Origin: Atrichornis clamosus
Taxonomy: Eukaryota > Chordata > Aves > Passeriformes > Menuridae
Assembly (NCBI GenBank): GCA_013400975.1
Contig: WBMZ01011923.1
Location: 163,737 to 227,736, forward strand
Direction of reading: 5' to 3'
Length of the DNA: 64,000 bases
The notes beneath the pieces were generated by a model that saw nothing but the letters and a program-made list of their open reading frames with translations, did not search any database and was not told the origin of the DNA. The position numbers were made by a program, and so were the translations under genes. This document shows positions 52,801 to 63,379 of the stretch, one piece after another (position 1 is the stretch's first letter; each line of letters opens with the position of its first letter).

Positions 52801-54734
52801 GGTGGTTTGACATCCCTTCCCAGAGCTGCAGGGAGCCTCCCTGGGGCAGCCAGACTCTCTGCTGGCTGGCAGGCAGTGTAGGTGCTGGGGGGCACAGCCA
52901 GCCACTCCAGCCACCTCACCTGTCCCACGGGCACTTAACCCAGGGCACAGCCACGCAGTGCTCCCGGGATCACACAGCCCTCATGCAGGGAGGATTGCAG
53001 CCCAGCAGCCGAGCAGTGCTGGATCGGGCACAAGACAGGGTGTCCCTTTTACTGGGTCGAGGCCAGGAGCCAACAGCTCAGCATTTGTTAAGTGCTGACA
53101 AAAGGATTAATTTAGTAACTAATAACGGGGCAATCAAGCCATTTATTTGGTTGGCATTTTGCTGCCAGCTGCTTGGAAAGAGCAGCACACAGCACACCAA
53201 TAAGACTGTGTGGCCACCTCTGCCAATCGCCCCATTCCTCCATCCTCACTTGCAAACACAGCCAGGCAGCATGGCTTGGGATGCACCAAGCCGGTGGCAG
53301 GAGCAGGTTTGGCAGTGACAGGGAATTGAAGACACTGGGAACACGGTGTCTCCCAGGGGCTGCCCCTATGCCCACTGTGGGGAGGCAGATGAGGAGGGTG
53401 CCCATGCCCCAGCACATGCATGCTGTTCCCCCCATTCCTCCTCACGAAGCTGGAGCCAGCCTTGTCGCCTTGCAGACAGCACAGATGAATTACAGGTGCT
53501 GTAGCTGTGAGCCCCAAGGAGAGGCTCTCAAGTACATCACAGCTTCTCACCTTTCCTGCAGCCCAGCTGGAGTAGGTTTGCTAAGTTAAGCCAAGTTGCA
53601 AAACACCACTGACAAGCTACCCTTCCAGAGATCTTCTAGGGGGCAAAAGGATACTGCAAAACTGCCTGTAGTTCTAGCTTTGCCCTGTCTCACTCAGGCA
53701 GTGTGTCCCAGCTCCCTGTGTGCAATTGCAGCACCCAGTCTTCTCCCAAGTAGGAGTGAGTGGGCTGAAAGCTAGCAGGCAGCAGACCTTTGGAGAGAGG
53801 ACCTGCCCAGGTATGTGGGCTGTGGGTGGTTCAAACACGTCTGGGCTAGGAACAGGCCCAAAGCTGGGAGTGTGCAGCTTTGAGTCGATGTGACAACTTA
53901 TGGTCTCATCTCTCTGTGGGTACCTGCTCTGCCTGGCTCCAGGAGCAACAACTGGAAAACTTGGGGCATTGTTGTCCTCTGTGCTCTGGGGACTGGCCCA
54001 GTGACTTCCCATCTGCAGCTGCTCGTGGTCTGCGGGACGTGTCTCAAGGACTGGGCTGTTGGCACTCTCCCAGCTGGGTTGGAGGAGCTGGCCAGCTATT
54101 CCGGCAGCCAGGGATCAAGCAGACCAGCAGTGTCTTGTGTAAGGCTCTCTGTTCCTGCCCTGCATGCCCAGCTTCCCCATCCAGCAGCTTTCTGACCTGC
54201 TCAGCCCACAGGCCCGGGTGTCCTGTGGGCAGCAGGCAGCTCATGAAGGAATACTTGTGCATTGCCAGGATCATCTTGTTTGTTCATGTTCATTCTGGCA
54301 GTTTCATGACCTGCACCAGAGCACTTTTCCTGGCTCTCCACGGCAGGGCATGCCAACGCTGGCATCAGCAGTGTCAGACGTGGCGGGGAGCCCTGATGGG
54401 GCTGGGTTCACCGTGCTGCTGCCATTAGCACTCTGGAGCCAGACACCTCAGCACGTCCCACGCCCCCATGCAGACCAACAAACTTTCAGGTCAGTAAATA
54501 ACCACAGGTCCTTGCTTTTGGCCTAACTGCTTGCATTTTGACACACTTCAGATGCAAACTCGCACATGCCCGAGGAGGTGGCTGCAACCCCCTGCCGCCC
54601 GGGGGCTGTGGTGTCTGTTCCCTCAGCCTTGCCCCACCCGCTCCCAGCCTCGGAGGAGTCAGGCAGACCAGGAAATGCTGCTTTCTGCCTGTTGGTACAT
54701 CCACCCCAGTATACTTGCTGAGATCTTCCAGTTG
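49821..54734. other. Intergenic DNA between convergent TMEM263-like gene and CHST1
   Basis: No gene is recognised. Frames of 150-210 codons occur on both strands, but they overlap each other in GC-richer DNA and match no family. A possible conserved stretch lies at 53090-53200. Confidence 0.5.
53090..53200. promoter_or_regulatory. Candidate conserved non-coding element
   Basis: A block containing aaaggattaatttagtaact, then ggcaatcaagccatttattt, and a ctgccagctgcttgg E-box-like end (CAGCTG) stands out from the flanking C/A-rich text. It has a TTAATT homeodomain core and no repeat character. Pattern-based only. Confidence 0.3.
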
Positions 54735-55433
54735 AAGCTCACCCCCAGGTCAGTTTTATTGCACTTTTATTTACAGAAAACACAGAAATAAAGCATTAAA
54801 TGTGTTGGGCTTTTACCAAACCACCCAATCACTTTTTTTCCCTTTTTTTTTCTTTTTGTGGGTTTTTGGCACAAAGAAATATCACAGGTGTTACCAAATA
54901 ACCAGGTAGGAGCAGCTGACCAACTGCCCAGTCCAATAACAGGACTTAAACAGACAGACATGTCGCAACGAGATGAAAAACGAGGAGGTTGTTCCACTTT
55001 CAGCTTCCAATCTAACCTGCTCATTGGGGGCAGGGGGAGTTATTCTGGAGGGGATTACATCATTCATAAATTATATTTATATCTACCTCTTACATTGTAA
55101 AAGTAAACAGTGCAAAAGTACAGTACCCCAGATACCCTTCGGTGTGGAAAGCTTGAAGGTTGCTTTATACATTTTGTGTGTTTTGTAAACATTGTTACCC
55201 ATCCACAGTTCTAGCTCTTGCTTGGAGAGACCCAACTCCTCTTGGCATCCAAAATGTACTGAGGGGCAGCGGTCACTTCCCCTGGACTCGGCCATTGAGA
55301 TTCCTGCTCAAGGTTTAGTGCAAATTTTGGAGAGAAAAAGACAAGAGAGAGAAAGAGGGGGGAAACGAAAGAAAATAAAATAAGGCATCAGTTAGAAACA
55401 GTCCGCATCAAAACCAGGCCCCTTGGGGCTGCC
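54735..55433 (-). other. CHST1: CHST1 3' UTR with tandem poly(A) signals
   Basis: On the minus strand the 3' UTR runs from the CHST1 stop to two closely spaced AATAAA hexamers, at 54766-54771 and 54755-54760. They lie about 665-680 bases past the stop codon. Cleavage is expected just beyond, near 54735-54745. The pair of canonical signals is strong evidence for the transcript end, although longer isoforms cannot be excluded. Confidence 0.75.
54755..54771 (-). terminator. CHST1: Twin AATAAA polyadenylation signals of CHST1
   Basis: Minus-strand text aaataaaagtgcaataaaac holds two canonical hexamers whose starts are 11 bases apart. This is the first such site downstream of the CHST1 stop. Confidence 0.7.
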
Positions 55434-56693
55434 TTAGGAGAAGGGCAGGAAGTCTCTCTCTTCCACCAGGCTGATGGAGAGGTTCTTCAGCTCCTCCTCA
55501 GAGCCAGCAGTTTTGTAGCCGAGCTGCGCCAGCACCTGCTGGCAGGCGTGTTGGGTGAACGCCACGATCTCGTAGGACAGACGGAACCGCCACTTCTCCG
55601 CTGTCGCCGCCGAGTTGCGCACTGTCCCGTACTTGTGTTTGGAGGAGGACCTGTCTCCTCGGGTGTTGTTCTGTATCCAGCGCTCGACGTTGCTGTCCAT
55701 GGGGATGCCCAGGAAATCATAGATCTCCTCAGTCTTTTTCATGGGGTTCCTGGCCAGGTCTTCGTACCGCACCAGCATGTACTTGCCCTTGAGCCATGGC
55801 GGCCGGTTGAGGCCGGTGGACACAGAGTTCCAGAAGTCCTCGCATACTGTGGTGAGCTGGGTCACGTCCAGGTTGTACGGCTTCCTGCCAGTGCCATCCC
55901 AGATCCTCCAGAGCCTGTAGGTGTCCCGGAAGGTCTCACTCCGGGATGCCAGGATTCCCCGGGGGTCCCTCACCAGCTGGATGACCTTCAAGTTCAGCCG
56001 TGGGTCCTCCACCAGGGCCCGGAGGTCACTGACCTCAGGTACCCGTACGGTTTTGATGGCCACGTGGCCGTGCTCTCTGCAGGACTCAGTGGCCAGCGTC
56101 AGGTTCAAGGTCCCGCACTTCTTCACGCAGTCTCCTTCCTCCAAGTGGAGATCCACAGCTCCCAGAGACTCACATACAGGTGGTGAGCACAGGGCCTTGC
56201 TGGCTCCCCTGCGGAAGAGGCGGTCGGTGGTGTGGTTGACAGGCTGGGGCTTGATGTAGTTCTCCAGGAAGTAGAGGTCACAGTCATACAGACTCCTCAG
56301 CAGGTCTCGGCTGGCCCCTAGCATGACCCGCCTGTCTGTTGTACTCTTGCTCTGGGTCAGCTTTGGGATCAGGGTGTACTGGACATGGTAGAGGGGCTCA
56401 AATAAATAGAAGACATCAAAGTGCTGGTTGAACAGCTGCCCAACAAAGGAGGAGCCACTGCGGGTGGTGGCGAGGATGAGAACATGCGTCTTCCTGGAGA
56501 AGTTGTATGAGACAGTGGGACTCTCATCGCACAGCCTGTCAGCCACATCAGTGTCCTGGCTCAGGCTGCAGTTCACAGGGTTAGGGATGGGACAGCTGTG
56601 GAAGGACTTGGCAGTGAAGGTCCGGATTGCTGTGTACTGGATCGCAATGGATGCCAAGGCTAGTAGGAGGACAGCCTTCCAGGAACATTGCAT
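55434..56693 (-). CDS. CHST1: Carbohydrate sulfotransferase 1 (keratan sulfate Gal-6-sulfotransferase)
   Basis: This 419-residue type II Golgi membrane enzyme transfers sulfate from PAPS to the 6-hydroxyl of galactose in keratan sulfate and sialyl-lactosamine chains. The whole coding sequence is one exon, as in mammals. A short cytoplasmic start (MQCSWK) is followed by one membrane segment at about residues 7-22. The 5'-phosphosulfate-binding loop is ATTRSGSSF at 75-83. The 3'-phosphate-binding motif lies in VIQLVRDPRGILASRSE at 237-253, with Arg242 and Ser250 expected to contact the cofactor. N-glycosylation sequons lie at 41, 64, 153, 197, 342 and 404. The C-terminus EERDF-PFS is typical of CHST1. 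The protein is about eight residues longer than the human one (411). The extra residues fall in the stem region at about 34-50. All key motifs are intact, so I expect a functional enzyme. The ATG at 56693 has G at -3. Confidence 0.98.
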   Translation of the reverse strand: MQCSWKAVLLLALASIAIQYTAIRTFTAKSFHSCPIPNPVNCSLSQDTDVADRLCDESPTVSYNFSRKTHVLILATTRSGSSFVGQLFNQHFDVFYLFEPLYHVQYTLIPKLTQSKSTTDRRVMLGASRDLLRSLYDCDLYFLENYIKPQPVNHTTDRLFRRGASKALCSPPVCESLGAVDLHLEEGDCVKKCGTLNLTLATESCREHGHVAIKTVRVPEVSDLRALVEDPRLNLKVIQLVRDPRGILASRSETFRDTYRLWRIWDGTGRKPYNLDVTQLTTVCEDFWNSVSTGLNRPPWLKGKYMLVRYEDLARNPMKKTEEIYDFLGIPMDSNVERWIQNNTRGDRSSSKHKYGTVRNSAATAEKWRFRLSYEIVAFTQHACQQVLAQLGYKTAGSEEELKNLSISLVEERDFLPFS

Positions 56694-56709
56694 GGCTGGT
56701 CACCTTCAT
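56581..56709 (-). CDS. Upstream ORF overlapping the CHST1 start
   Basis: An ATG 16 bases upstream of the CHST1 ATG, in the same exon and a different frame, opens 42 codons and ends at TAA inside the CHST1 coding region. Its context is weak (T at -3), so most ribosomes should scan past it to the CHST1 ATG (G at -3). It may dampen translation of CHST1. Whether it is translated is unknown. Confidence 0.45.
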   Translation of the reverse strand: MKVTSHAMFLEGCPPTSLGIHCDPVHSNPDLHCQVLPQLSHP

Positions 56710-56737
56710 GGAGCTTCTTCACAGGTCGTCTTGGTGT
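56694..56737 (-). other. CHST1: CHST1 5' UTR portion of the coding exon, with splice acceptor
   Basis: On the minus strand ttctctgttgggttgcag ends at 56738, followed by acaccaagacg. This is a pyrimidine-leaning tract ending in CAG, a good acceptor placed 44 bases ahead of the ATG. It implies at least one non-coding 5' exon upstream, in keeping with known CHST1 genes. Confidence 0.75.
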
Positions 56738-59689
56738 CTGCAACCCAACAGAGAAGTCACGGGTTGAGCATGGACTGCCAAGTATCCAACTGCTGCGGAT
56801 ACCAACAAACACCCTCCCAATGTGTGTCCATCAGTCATAACCATGTGAACCCCAGTCACACACTGCAGAGCCCCGTTTCAGACAAGAGAAAGCACAGGCA
56901 GAGGCTGTCTAGCCTGGAGAAACACATCCAGCAAGGACTTCTGCCCTGTTCCTTCCAGGCTGGGGGTGTACACAAATCCTGTGTTCTGCGGCTCATCCCA
57001 TGCCCTGCAACTCAGGCAGGGGGATGTTAGAGCCTGGCAGTGACACTGTCTGTGTGCCTCCATCCAGCTGCTGCAAACCCTCTTCTCCAGCTGCCTTGTG
57101 AGTCACTTGTCACCCCATCAGCCAGTGCCTTTGACACCCAGTGCAGGAGCTGTGGCAGGAAAAGGGCAGGGGATGGTGCCATCTTGTCTCCATCCTTTCT
57201 GTCCAGCTGTCAGGATGAGGCATGGCCCATCCAGGCCAACCTCCTGCTTGGGAGAGGGGCAATGTCTCTCCTGGAGCTGCAAACCTCTTTGCTTAGAGGT
57301 CCAACAGCCAGACCAGCTCGGTCTGTCAGCCTCTGGGGACAACCGGCAGCCAGAGCTGTGCCCCAGCTGCCAGCCTGATGTGCCCTCAACAGTGAGTTCA
57401 TGGGGCTGGTAAGATCCTGCTCCACTCTGGGACTCAGGCCTCTCCTATTCTGAGCACCAGGCAGGGAAAGCAGTACTACAAAGGAGGAAGCATGAGAAGC
57501 TGCATCTCTTCCATACTCTACTGTCAACAGTGCAGCACCAGGGATGGGTACAGGGAAGAGTGGGGCTGTAGTTGCACAGGACAACTTCAGTGGTGCTAGC
57601 CCTGCCTTGCTGCTGTTTGCACGTGGGCAAGGGCAGGGGAAACTGAGCAGGACCCTTGGATGGGGCACTCAGGCACCATGAGGTGAGGAGCACCCATCCT
57701 GGCTGGGGAGCTGCCGCTCTGCTGGGAGGGGATGTGACTGTGGTGGTGCTTCAACAGTCCCCCCATTCACTAACCACATAACGTTCACAGACTGCCCTGC
57801 TGCTCTCTAAAGCACAGACATTTCACATTCACATCCTATTGCTCCCAGGGTCGGTGGGGCTGGGAGGCGGGAGATAGCAGATTCATCCCAGAAACCCCAA
57901 ACAAGCTAAAACACCTGTGTGTGAGAGACACACCAGTATTAGCAATGGTCTTGAAGCTCCTCTGCACCCCCTTTCCCTTGCCCAACTTCCTTCCATGTCC
58001 CCGCTCCTGCAGTGTGGTACATGCACCTGCCCACCCCCCTCAGGCAAACCAAAGGCACAGACCCAAGTATCTCTGCTCCCCTCCCAGCAGAGCCCACCGT
58101 ATCCCACTACCATTGCCTCCTCTTCCCCACTCTCTGTGTGTCCCCAGGGAGAACAATGTGCTGGCCCCAAGCTCATGGTGAGGGCCTGGTCCCCTGCTCA
58201 GCCCCAGCACATGGGTCACTGTGGGTGGGACTGTCAGAGTCACTGCTGTTGCTGCTTGGACAAGAGAGACCAGTGGCCCACCGATGGATTTCAGCATGTG
58301 AGGGCTGTTTTAACCCAGAGCACACTGAAATCCCTGATAGGCTTGGGACAGTGCAATGCTCTTGGAGTGTGTTCCCTGCAGAGCCCGTGGTAGCTGGCAC
58401 AGTGTGTTATTCCTGTATCCTCGACGTGTTCCACTCCACAGAGGGACCCTGTCACCCAGCAAGTGACACCAGGAGGGCTGCTCAGACCTGCAGGTGAGTA
58501 AAAAACTGGCTTACTTTTTTTTAATTAATATTTTTATTATTTACTAAGTGCCCCAGCTGCTTGTGCAGGCAGGAGACTTCAAGAATGACCTACTCCAGAG
58601 ACCTCTCAGTGGGAGCAGGGGTTTAGAGCAGGACCCCAGGACAGGGGGTCTGGCACAGCTGCTGCAGGCAGCTCCCCACCAGCCCTCCCTGTGCCTGTGC
58701 ATTAAGAGCTGTGCTTTAGATCCAAAACAATGCTTTGGATACAGGTCTCTTTCTCCTGGACTGCTGCCTGCCAGGGATTTTGGTATGTGGCCACAGGACC
58801 AAAGTCACAGATGCTTGGCTAGTGCTGCTGCTGGATTGGGGTTACTCACCCTGCAGACGGGAGATCTGGCCCCAATGTCCACATGGGATATTCTATCCCT
58901 TGGATAAAGTGCTTTTCCAGGTCTGCTAAGGCAGGACAGGATGGGACAGAAAGGTCCCTGCTGGCATCTCCTGGCCCAGGTGGCTTCTGCATGCTGCCTA
59001 GGTGGAAGATGCAGTGGGAATGCTTTCCTGCTCTCTAGTGATGGCCAACCACACTGCATCCCTCATACACAACGTCAGCTCCTACTCTTTGCTTTACTGC
59101 TGACAGATGCTGAGCAGATGCAACTCAAATTGTCCTCGTTGTAGCAGAAACCCGCTGCTGGCTCCCCCAAAAAAGGCCAAAGAGAGACCATATGCCTCCT
59201 TGGTCCCAATTCCCACCAGATCACTCAGAGGCTGTGAGCATTTCAGGTTCTCCACCCACACCGACCCTTTCCCCTTCACAATGTCCCAAGCTGCGGAGGG
59301 GAAAAAACGTGGCGTTGATTCACCTCCTTGACAGAGCAAGTGCTAAACCACAGCCCAGCTTCAGCCTCGGCTGCCCCTTGACACCCCTGGTGTGTGCCCT
59401 GCCCATCTGCTGAGCTGCACCCAGGGAGGAGCAGGTTTTGGGAGAAGGCCTCCCTCCCTGATGTCTCATCCCTGGCCTTTAAAGCCAGCCAGAGCTTCCT
59501 CTCACCTCCCGGCTGGCTCTCCTGCCTCCTCCCTTCACTGCCTGTCCCTGAGGGGCTGCAGTTCCTGCTCAGTCCAGCCCTAGGCTCCAGGGGCAGTGGG
59601 GACTGGCACCTGGGGGCTCTGGAAGTGCTTCTGGGGCAGCAGAAGCACATGGGATCTGGGAGCTTCCAGGACAGCTGAGGATCACTTTT

Positions 59690-59830
59690 ACTCCCGCGGC
59701 CCCTTGCTCGTCTGTCAGACAGAGCCAGGCTGGTGGGAACACCTGCCGAGGAGGAGCTGTGCCGGGCTCCGCACGGCTCAGAGCGGGCGGGCTGAGCAGC
59801 AGCTGCAGCCAACACGCCACAGGAGGAGGC
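59690..59830. promoter_or_regulatory. Small CpG cluster inside the CHST1 intron
   Basis: About ten CpG dinucleotides fall in 140 bases (cccgcggcc, gagcgggcggg, ccgcacgg and others) against a CpG-poor background. It could be an alternative promoter, an untranslated exon or an unmethylated enhancer. Confidence 0.3.
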
Positions 59831-61651
59831 GTCCAGCACACAGGCACAGCAGGACAGCCGCTCACACTCCCATCTCTGTCCTGAGGGACCTTGTTCCTAA
59901 ACTGGCCTGTTCCTCTTCAGTTGCTGATACGCAGGGCCAGCAGTTTAGACAGCAGCTGGAGCGAGGGCCGTGTTCACGTGGGGCTGCATCTCAGACTCCT
60001 GCGTGAGGCATGTACTGTTTTGGCTCCTCAGCCCTAGACCGTGGGATGCTGTGACCATGAGAGTCATCCCAAACTCTGGCCTCATAGATGTTTCTGTGCT
60101 AGAAGTGTTCCTAGCCGAAATCACCCTCTGCTGTCTCCAGCTCAGCTCCACCAAAGATGAGCAAATAGCAGCCCAAGGGTGGGAGCTGAGTGTGGTGTGT
60201 CCCTCCAGGCAGCTGGGGCTGTGAGATGGAGAGAAGGGTGGGGGTACATCACTCACACCTTCCAGCCCCCAGCACTGCTGGCACTGAAGGGGGTCTGCAA
60301 GAAGGCGCGTGGGTTCTTTCTGCACTGTGCTGGGGCCACCACTGCCCCTTTCCCAACCCTAACCCCCTTGTGGTCACAGCACGCCAGACTGCACTCTGCT
60401 GCCTTGCCTGCATTTCTGTCCAGCTGCCTGCAGTCACACTGGGACCAGGCTGTCCACGAGGGATACACAGCATCCGGCAACCGGCTCTGAGTGCAGCAGG
60501 AGGCCAGCCAGTGCCTGGCACAGGGACAGGAGCATTGTCTGTGGGAAGAGGAAGGTGCCGAACCTTTCCTCTCCCCTGTCCCACTTCCCGCAGCTTGAGC
60601 CCAGAGGAAGGGAGAGGATAGGTGCAGGCAGTGCAACCTCCCCCACCCTGTGCACCTGCCAACAGCAGCGGATGCATAATCCCCTGCTTTCCTCTTCCTC
60701 CTCCTCCACTGACTCCCAGCGCTGCTCCGAGGGAGATGAGCAGGCGAGAAGCCAGCAAGACAGCCCAGGAGCACTGGGGAGATCGGAGGTGATGAATTAA
60801 GCTGAATGGCATCTGTGAGTCACCGGTGCGGGGAGCAGTGAATGCAGCCGGCCAGCCATTGTGCAGCAGAGACCTGGGGCTCCTGGTTTTGGGATGGTCT
60901 TCCTAGGTTTGATGGGAATGACCTGCTTTTGGAGCTGTGCAGCCGGGCTGTGGCTCTGAAGGCTGCACTGGCAGCTGAGTTCAGGCAGTGCCAGGCAGAC
61001 CGGAGTCTGCAGGGCAGCTGCAGGGGTCAGTGCAACTCACAGGTCTTCTCCCCTCCAAAAGCAGCCAGGTGTTATGCAGGGCAGTGCCTCACAGCATTGT
61101 GGCACTCTCATCCTCATGGGGGGCTCCCCCAGCATCTACACAAGCGTGGCTGCCCTGACTCCTGCCCCAAGCCTTCCTTGCAGGTTCCCTTGCTCCCCGG
61201 AGGTGGCCGTGTTCAGGCAGCTCAGGGGTGATGGCAGCTTTAGGCAGGAGTCCTTGCAGTAACTGATACTGTCATTGCTGTTCCCAAGGCTCTCTCACAG
61301 GGCAGTAAAAATAATCTGCTCTTTTTTGTTGCCTTCCAGGCTGTTCCCCTCTCTCAAAAGCTCCCCAGAAGTTGTACCCTCAACCTAGCTGTGGTCATCC
61401 TGAGCTCCCCTGCCACTGCCTGGGAAACCTCTCTGCTTCCCCATAGCAGGGAGGAAGGGAAAAGGGAATGGAAGAAGGTGTGAAGGTCTGTGCAACACAG
61501 GTGCCTGTTCCAGCCTTGGCAAAAGCCCTGGCATGAGGATGATGCTCTAGGGGAGTGTGTGCACCTCGCCAGTCCTTCCCACAGGCCTGCCTGGTGCCAG
61601 TCCAGCTACCGGCACCCTCTACCCCCAAAACCGATTCCCGCCAGCAAGGCT

Positions 61652-61665
61652 GTTTCCATGGAAAC
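61652..61665. promoter_or_regulatory. Perfect palindromic RFX-type X-box next to an AP-1 site
   Basis: GTTTCCATGGAAAC is a perfect 14-base palindrome fitting the symmetric X-box form GTTNCCATGGNAAC. A TGACTCA (AP-1) core follows at 61673-61679. The pair lies just upstream of a CpG cluster, about 2.2 kb inside the CHST1 intron from the CpG island. Binding is a prediction. Confidence 0.45.
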
Positions 61666-62984
61666 GGCAGAGTGACTCAGGACTTTGGGACCAGCTGGAA
61701 AACACAACTGTGAGCAGCGATCGCCTGAGAAGTGCTGGGGTCTCAGTGCCAGGAAGACGGGTGGATGGCTGCCTGCCCACCTGCCCGCACGCTGGGCGCA
61801 CACACGCCGGCACAGAGGAGCACACCCCGCACCAGGCCGGGAGTTGTAAGGCAGAACCCCTCTCCTGACACAAGTGGGACTGCAGCATGCTTACCAGGGG
61901 ACACATCCCGAAATGTGCCTCATGGCAGACAGTCCCTCTTCTCCCTGCCCCCCACAGAGACCCACACATGCATAGTCACCCAGAGAATTCACAGCACCAA
62001 CTTCAGCGCCTGCTCAGCTCTGCGCCCCTGTCCCCTGCTCAGCAACTAACACCCCTGCATGCCTTGCCCTGGGCAGTGTGGCTTGTTGAAGGGCTGCTGG
62101 AGGGGACAAGCGGCAGCCAGCACCCTGCAGTGTCTCCCTGCCCAGGCAGCAACTACCCCCTGCAAGACTGCCCTTGCCCACCTCACTACCCAGGCACAGA
62201 AATTGTATCGCAGGTTTGCAAAACAACTCTCGGCCAGTGACCCACTGCCACAGGCCCTGCCACTTCCCAGTGTTCTCCCACTGAGCAAAGAGTTTATCCC
62301 GTAAGAAAATGTTGTGGCCACTGAGGCATGGAAGACAGGCTCCTGGTGGGGTTTAATTGCAAGCATCCCACTGGGTCGCAGTGGCTTGGTCATGTTCTTG
62401 TCTCCGCAAAGCCTGGCAGACACCAAACACGCCTGTGGGCCACCCAGCCTGGACGCGGGCCAGCTGGACCCCACCACTCCCCGGAGGAAAGAGAGAACAC
62501 TGAGAAAAGCAGCACCGAGCTGCCCACCCCCATCCCCTCCCACAGGCGCTACTTGACTTTGGGTACCACCACAGACACGTGAGCAGGGCTAGTCTCTGTC
62601 CCCAAGCCTCCCTCCTAGCAAGCCGCACCAATATGGGATCCTGACACGGCAGGAGTGAGCCTTCAGCCTTGCCTCCTTTTCAGCTGTACAGCACTAGAGC
62701 TTCCCTACGGTGACAGCTTCAAATGCCAGCTGGGGAGTCATGCCCGCCACCTTCCTCGGGTGCCTCACCGTGTGCCAAGTGGAGGTGCTTCGTGCCTCCA
62801 GACTCGCTCTGCTCTTGCATTCATCACCTCCCAGAGCACTTTTCTTATGATAAGGCACAGGACTCTTGTGCTCAAAGCCACCCTGGCATGTCCCCTGTTC
62901 CCCTGTCTCTGTCCATTCCCTCTGCATTTCAGACGGACTGAAAGATCCTTTAACACCAGAAGATTACTGCCCACTTTGACCGGC

Positions 62985-63190
62985 ACTTAAACAATCATAG
63001 GACTTTCAATAAGGAATTTGTTTCTTTTCTACTGGCACAGAGCATACACATTTTCAGTTAATTAATCACTATCAAGTAATGCCAACCCCAGCCGGTCACA
63101 GAGTTTTCTTATCGCAACATCCACCTGTGCCTGTTTATCCCTCATCTGCTGAACTGCATCTGCCTCTTCCGAGGATGCGAACGCCTCGGT
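62985..63190. promoter_or_regulatory. Candidate promoter-proximal conserved element
   Basis: An AT-richer block in a GC-rich setting contains aacaatcatagg, ttaattaatcac and a caacatccacctgtg E-box region. It lies directly beside the CpG island. Its shape suggests a proximal enhancer; conservation is untested. Confidence 0.3.
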
Positions 63191-63379
63191 AAACCAAATA
63201 CAGGGGGTTTTGTGCTCTTCACCTTTCCCTGAGCCATCCACCAGCCTGTTGGTGCCTACTCACTCCTTCCCAGAACACTCCCTGGCAGGAGCTGAAAGGC
63301 TTTTTTGGGATGAACGCGCTCATTCACCTCCTCGAAACGCTCTTTGCAATGTCCCCAGCCTACGGCCGCGTTAAGAGCC

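Noticed and set aside
52689..53318. 209-codon plus-strand ORF
   Set aside because: Composition is low-complexity, no family similarity is seen, and frames on the other strand are equally open.
55548..56186. 212-codon plus-strand ORF
   Set aside because: It is the antisense shadow of the GC-rich CHST1 coding exon.
56879..56935. CR1-like phrase (tctagcctggagaaa)
   Set aside because: Similarity is limited to about 15 bases, with no continuing CR1 sequence on either side.
56428..57030. 200-codon plus-strand ORF
   Set aside because: It starts antisense to CHST1, crosses the CHST1 splice acceptor and continues into intron. It has no family similarity.
60249..60812. 187- and 173-codon minus-strand ORFs
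   Set aside because: These are overlapping frames in GC-rich intron DNA with no domain and no consistent splice sites.
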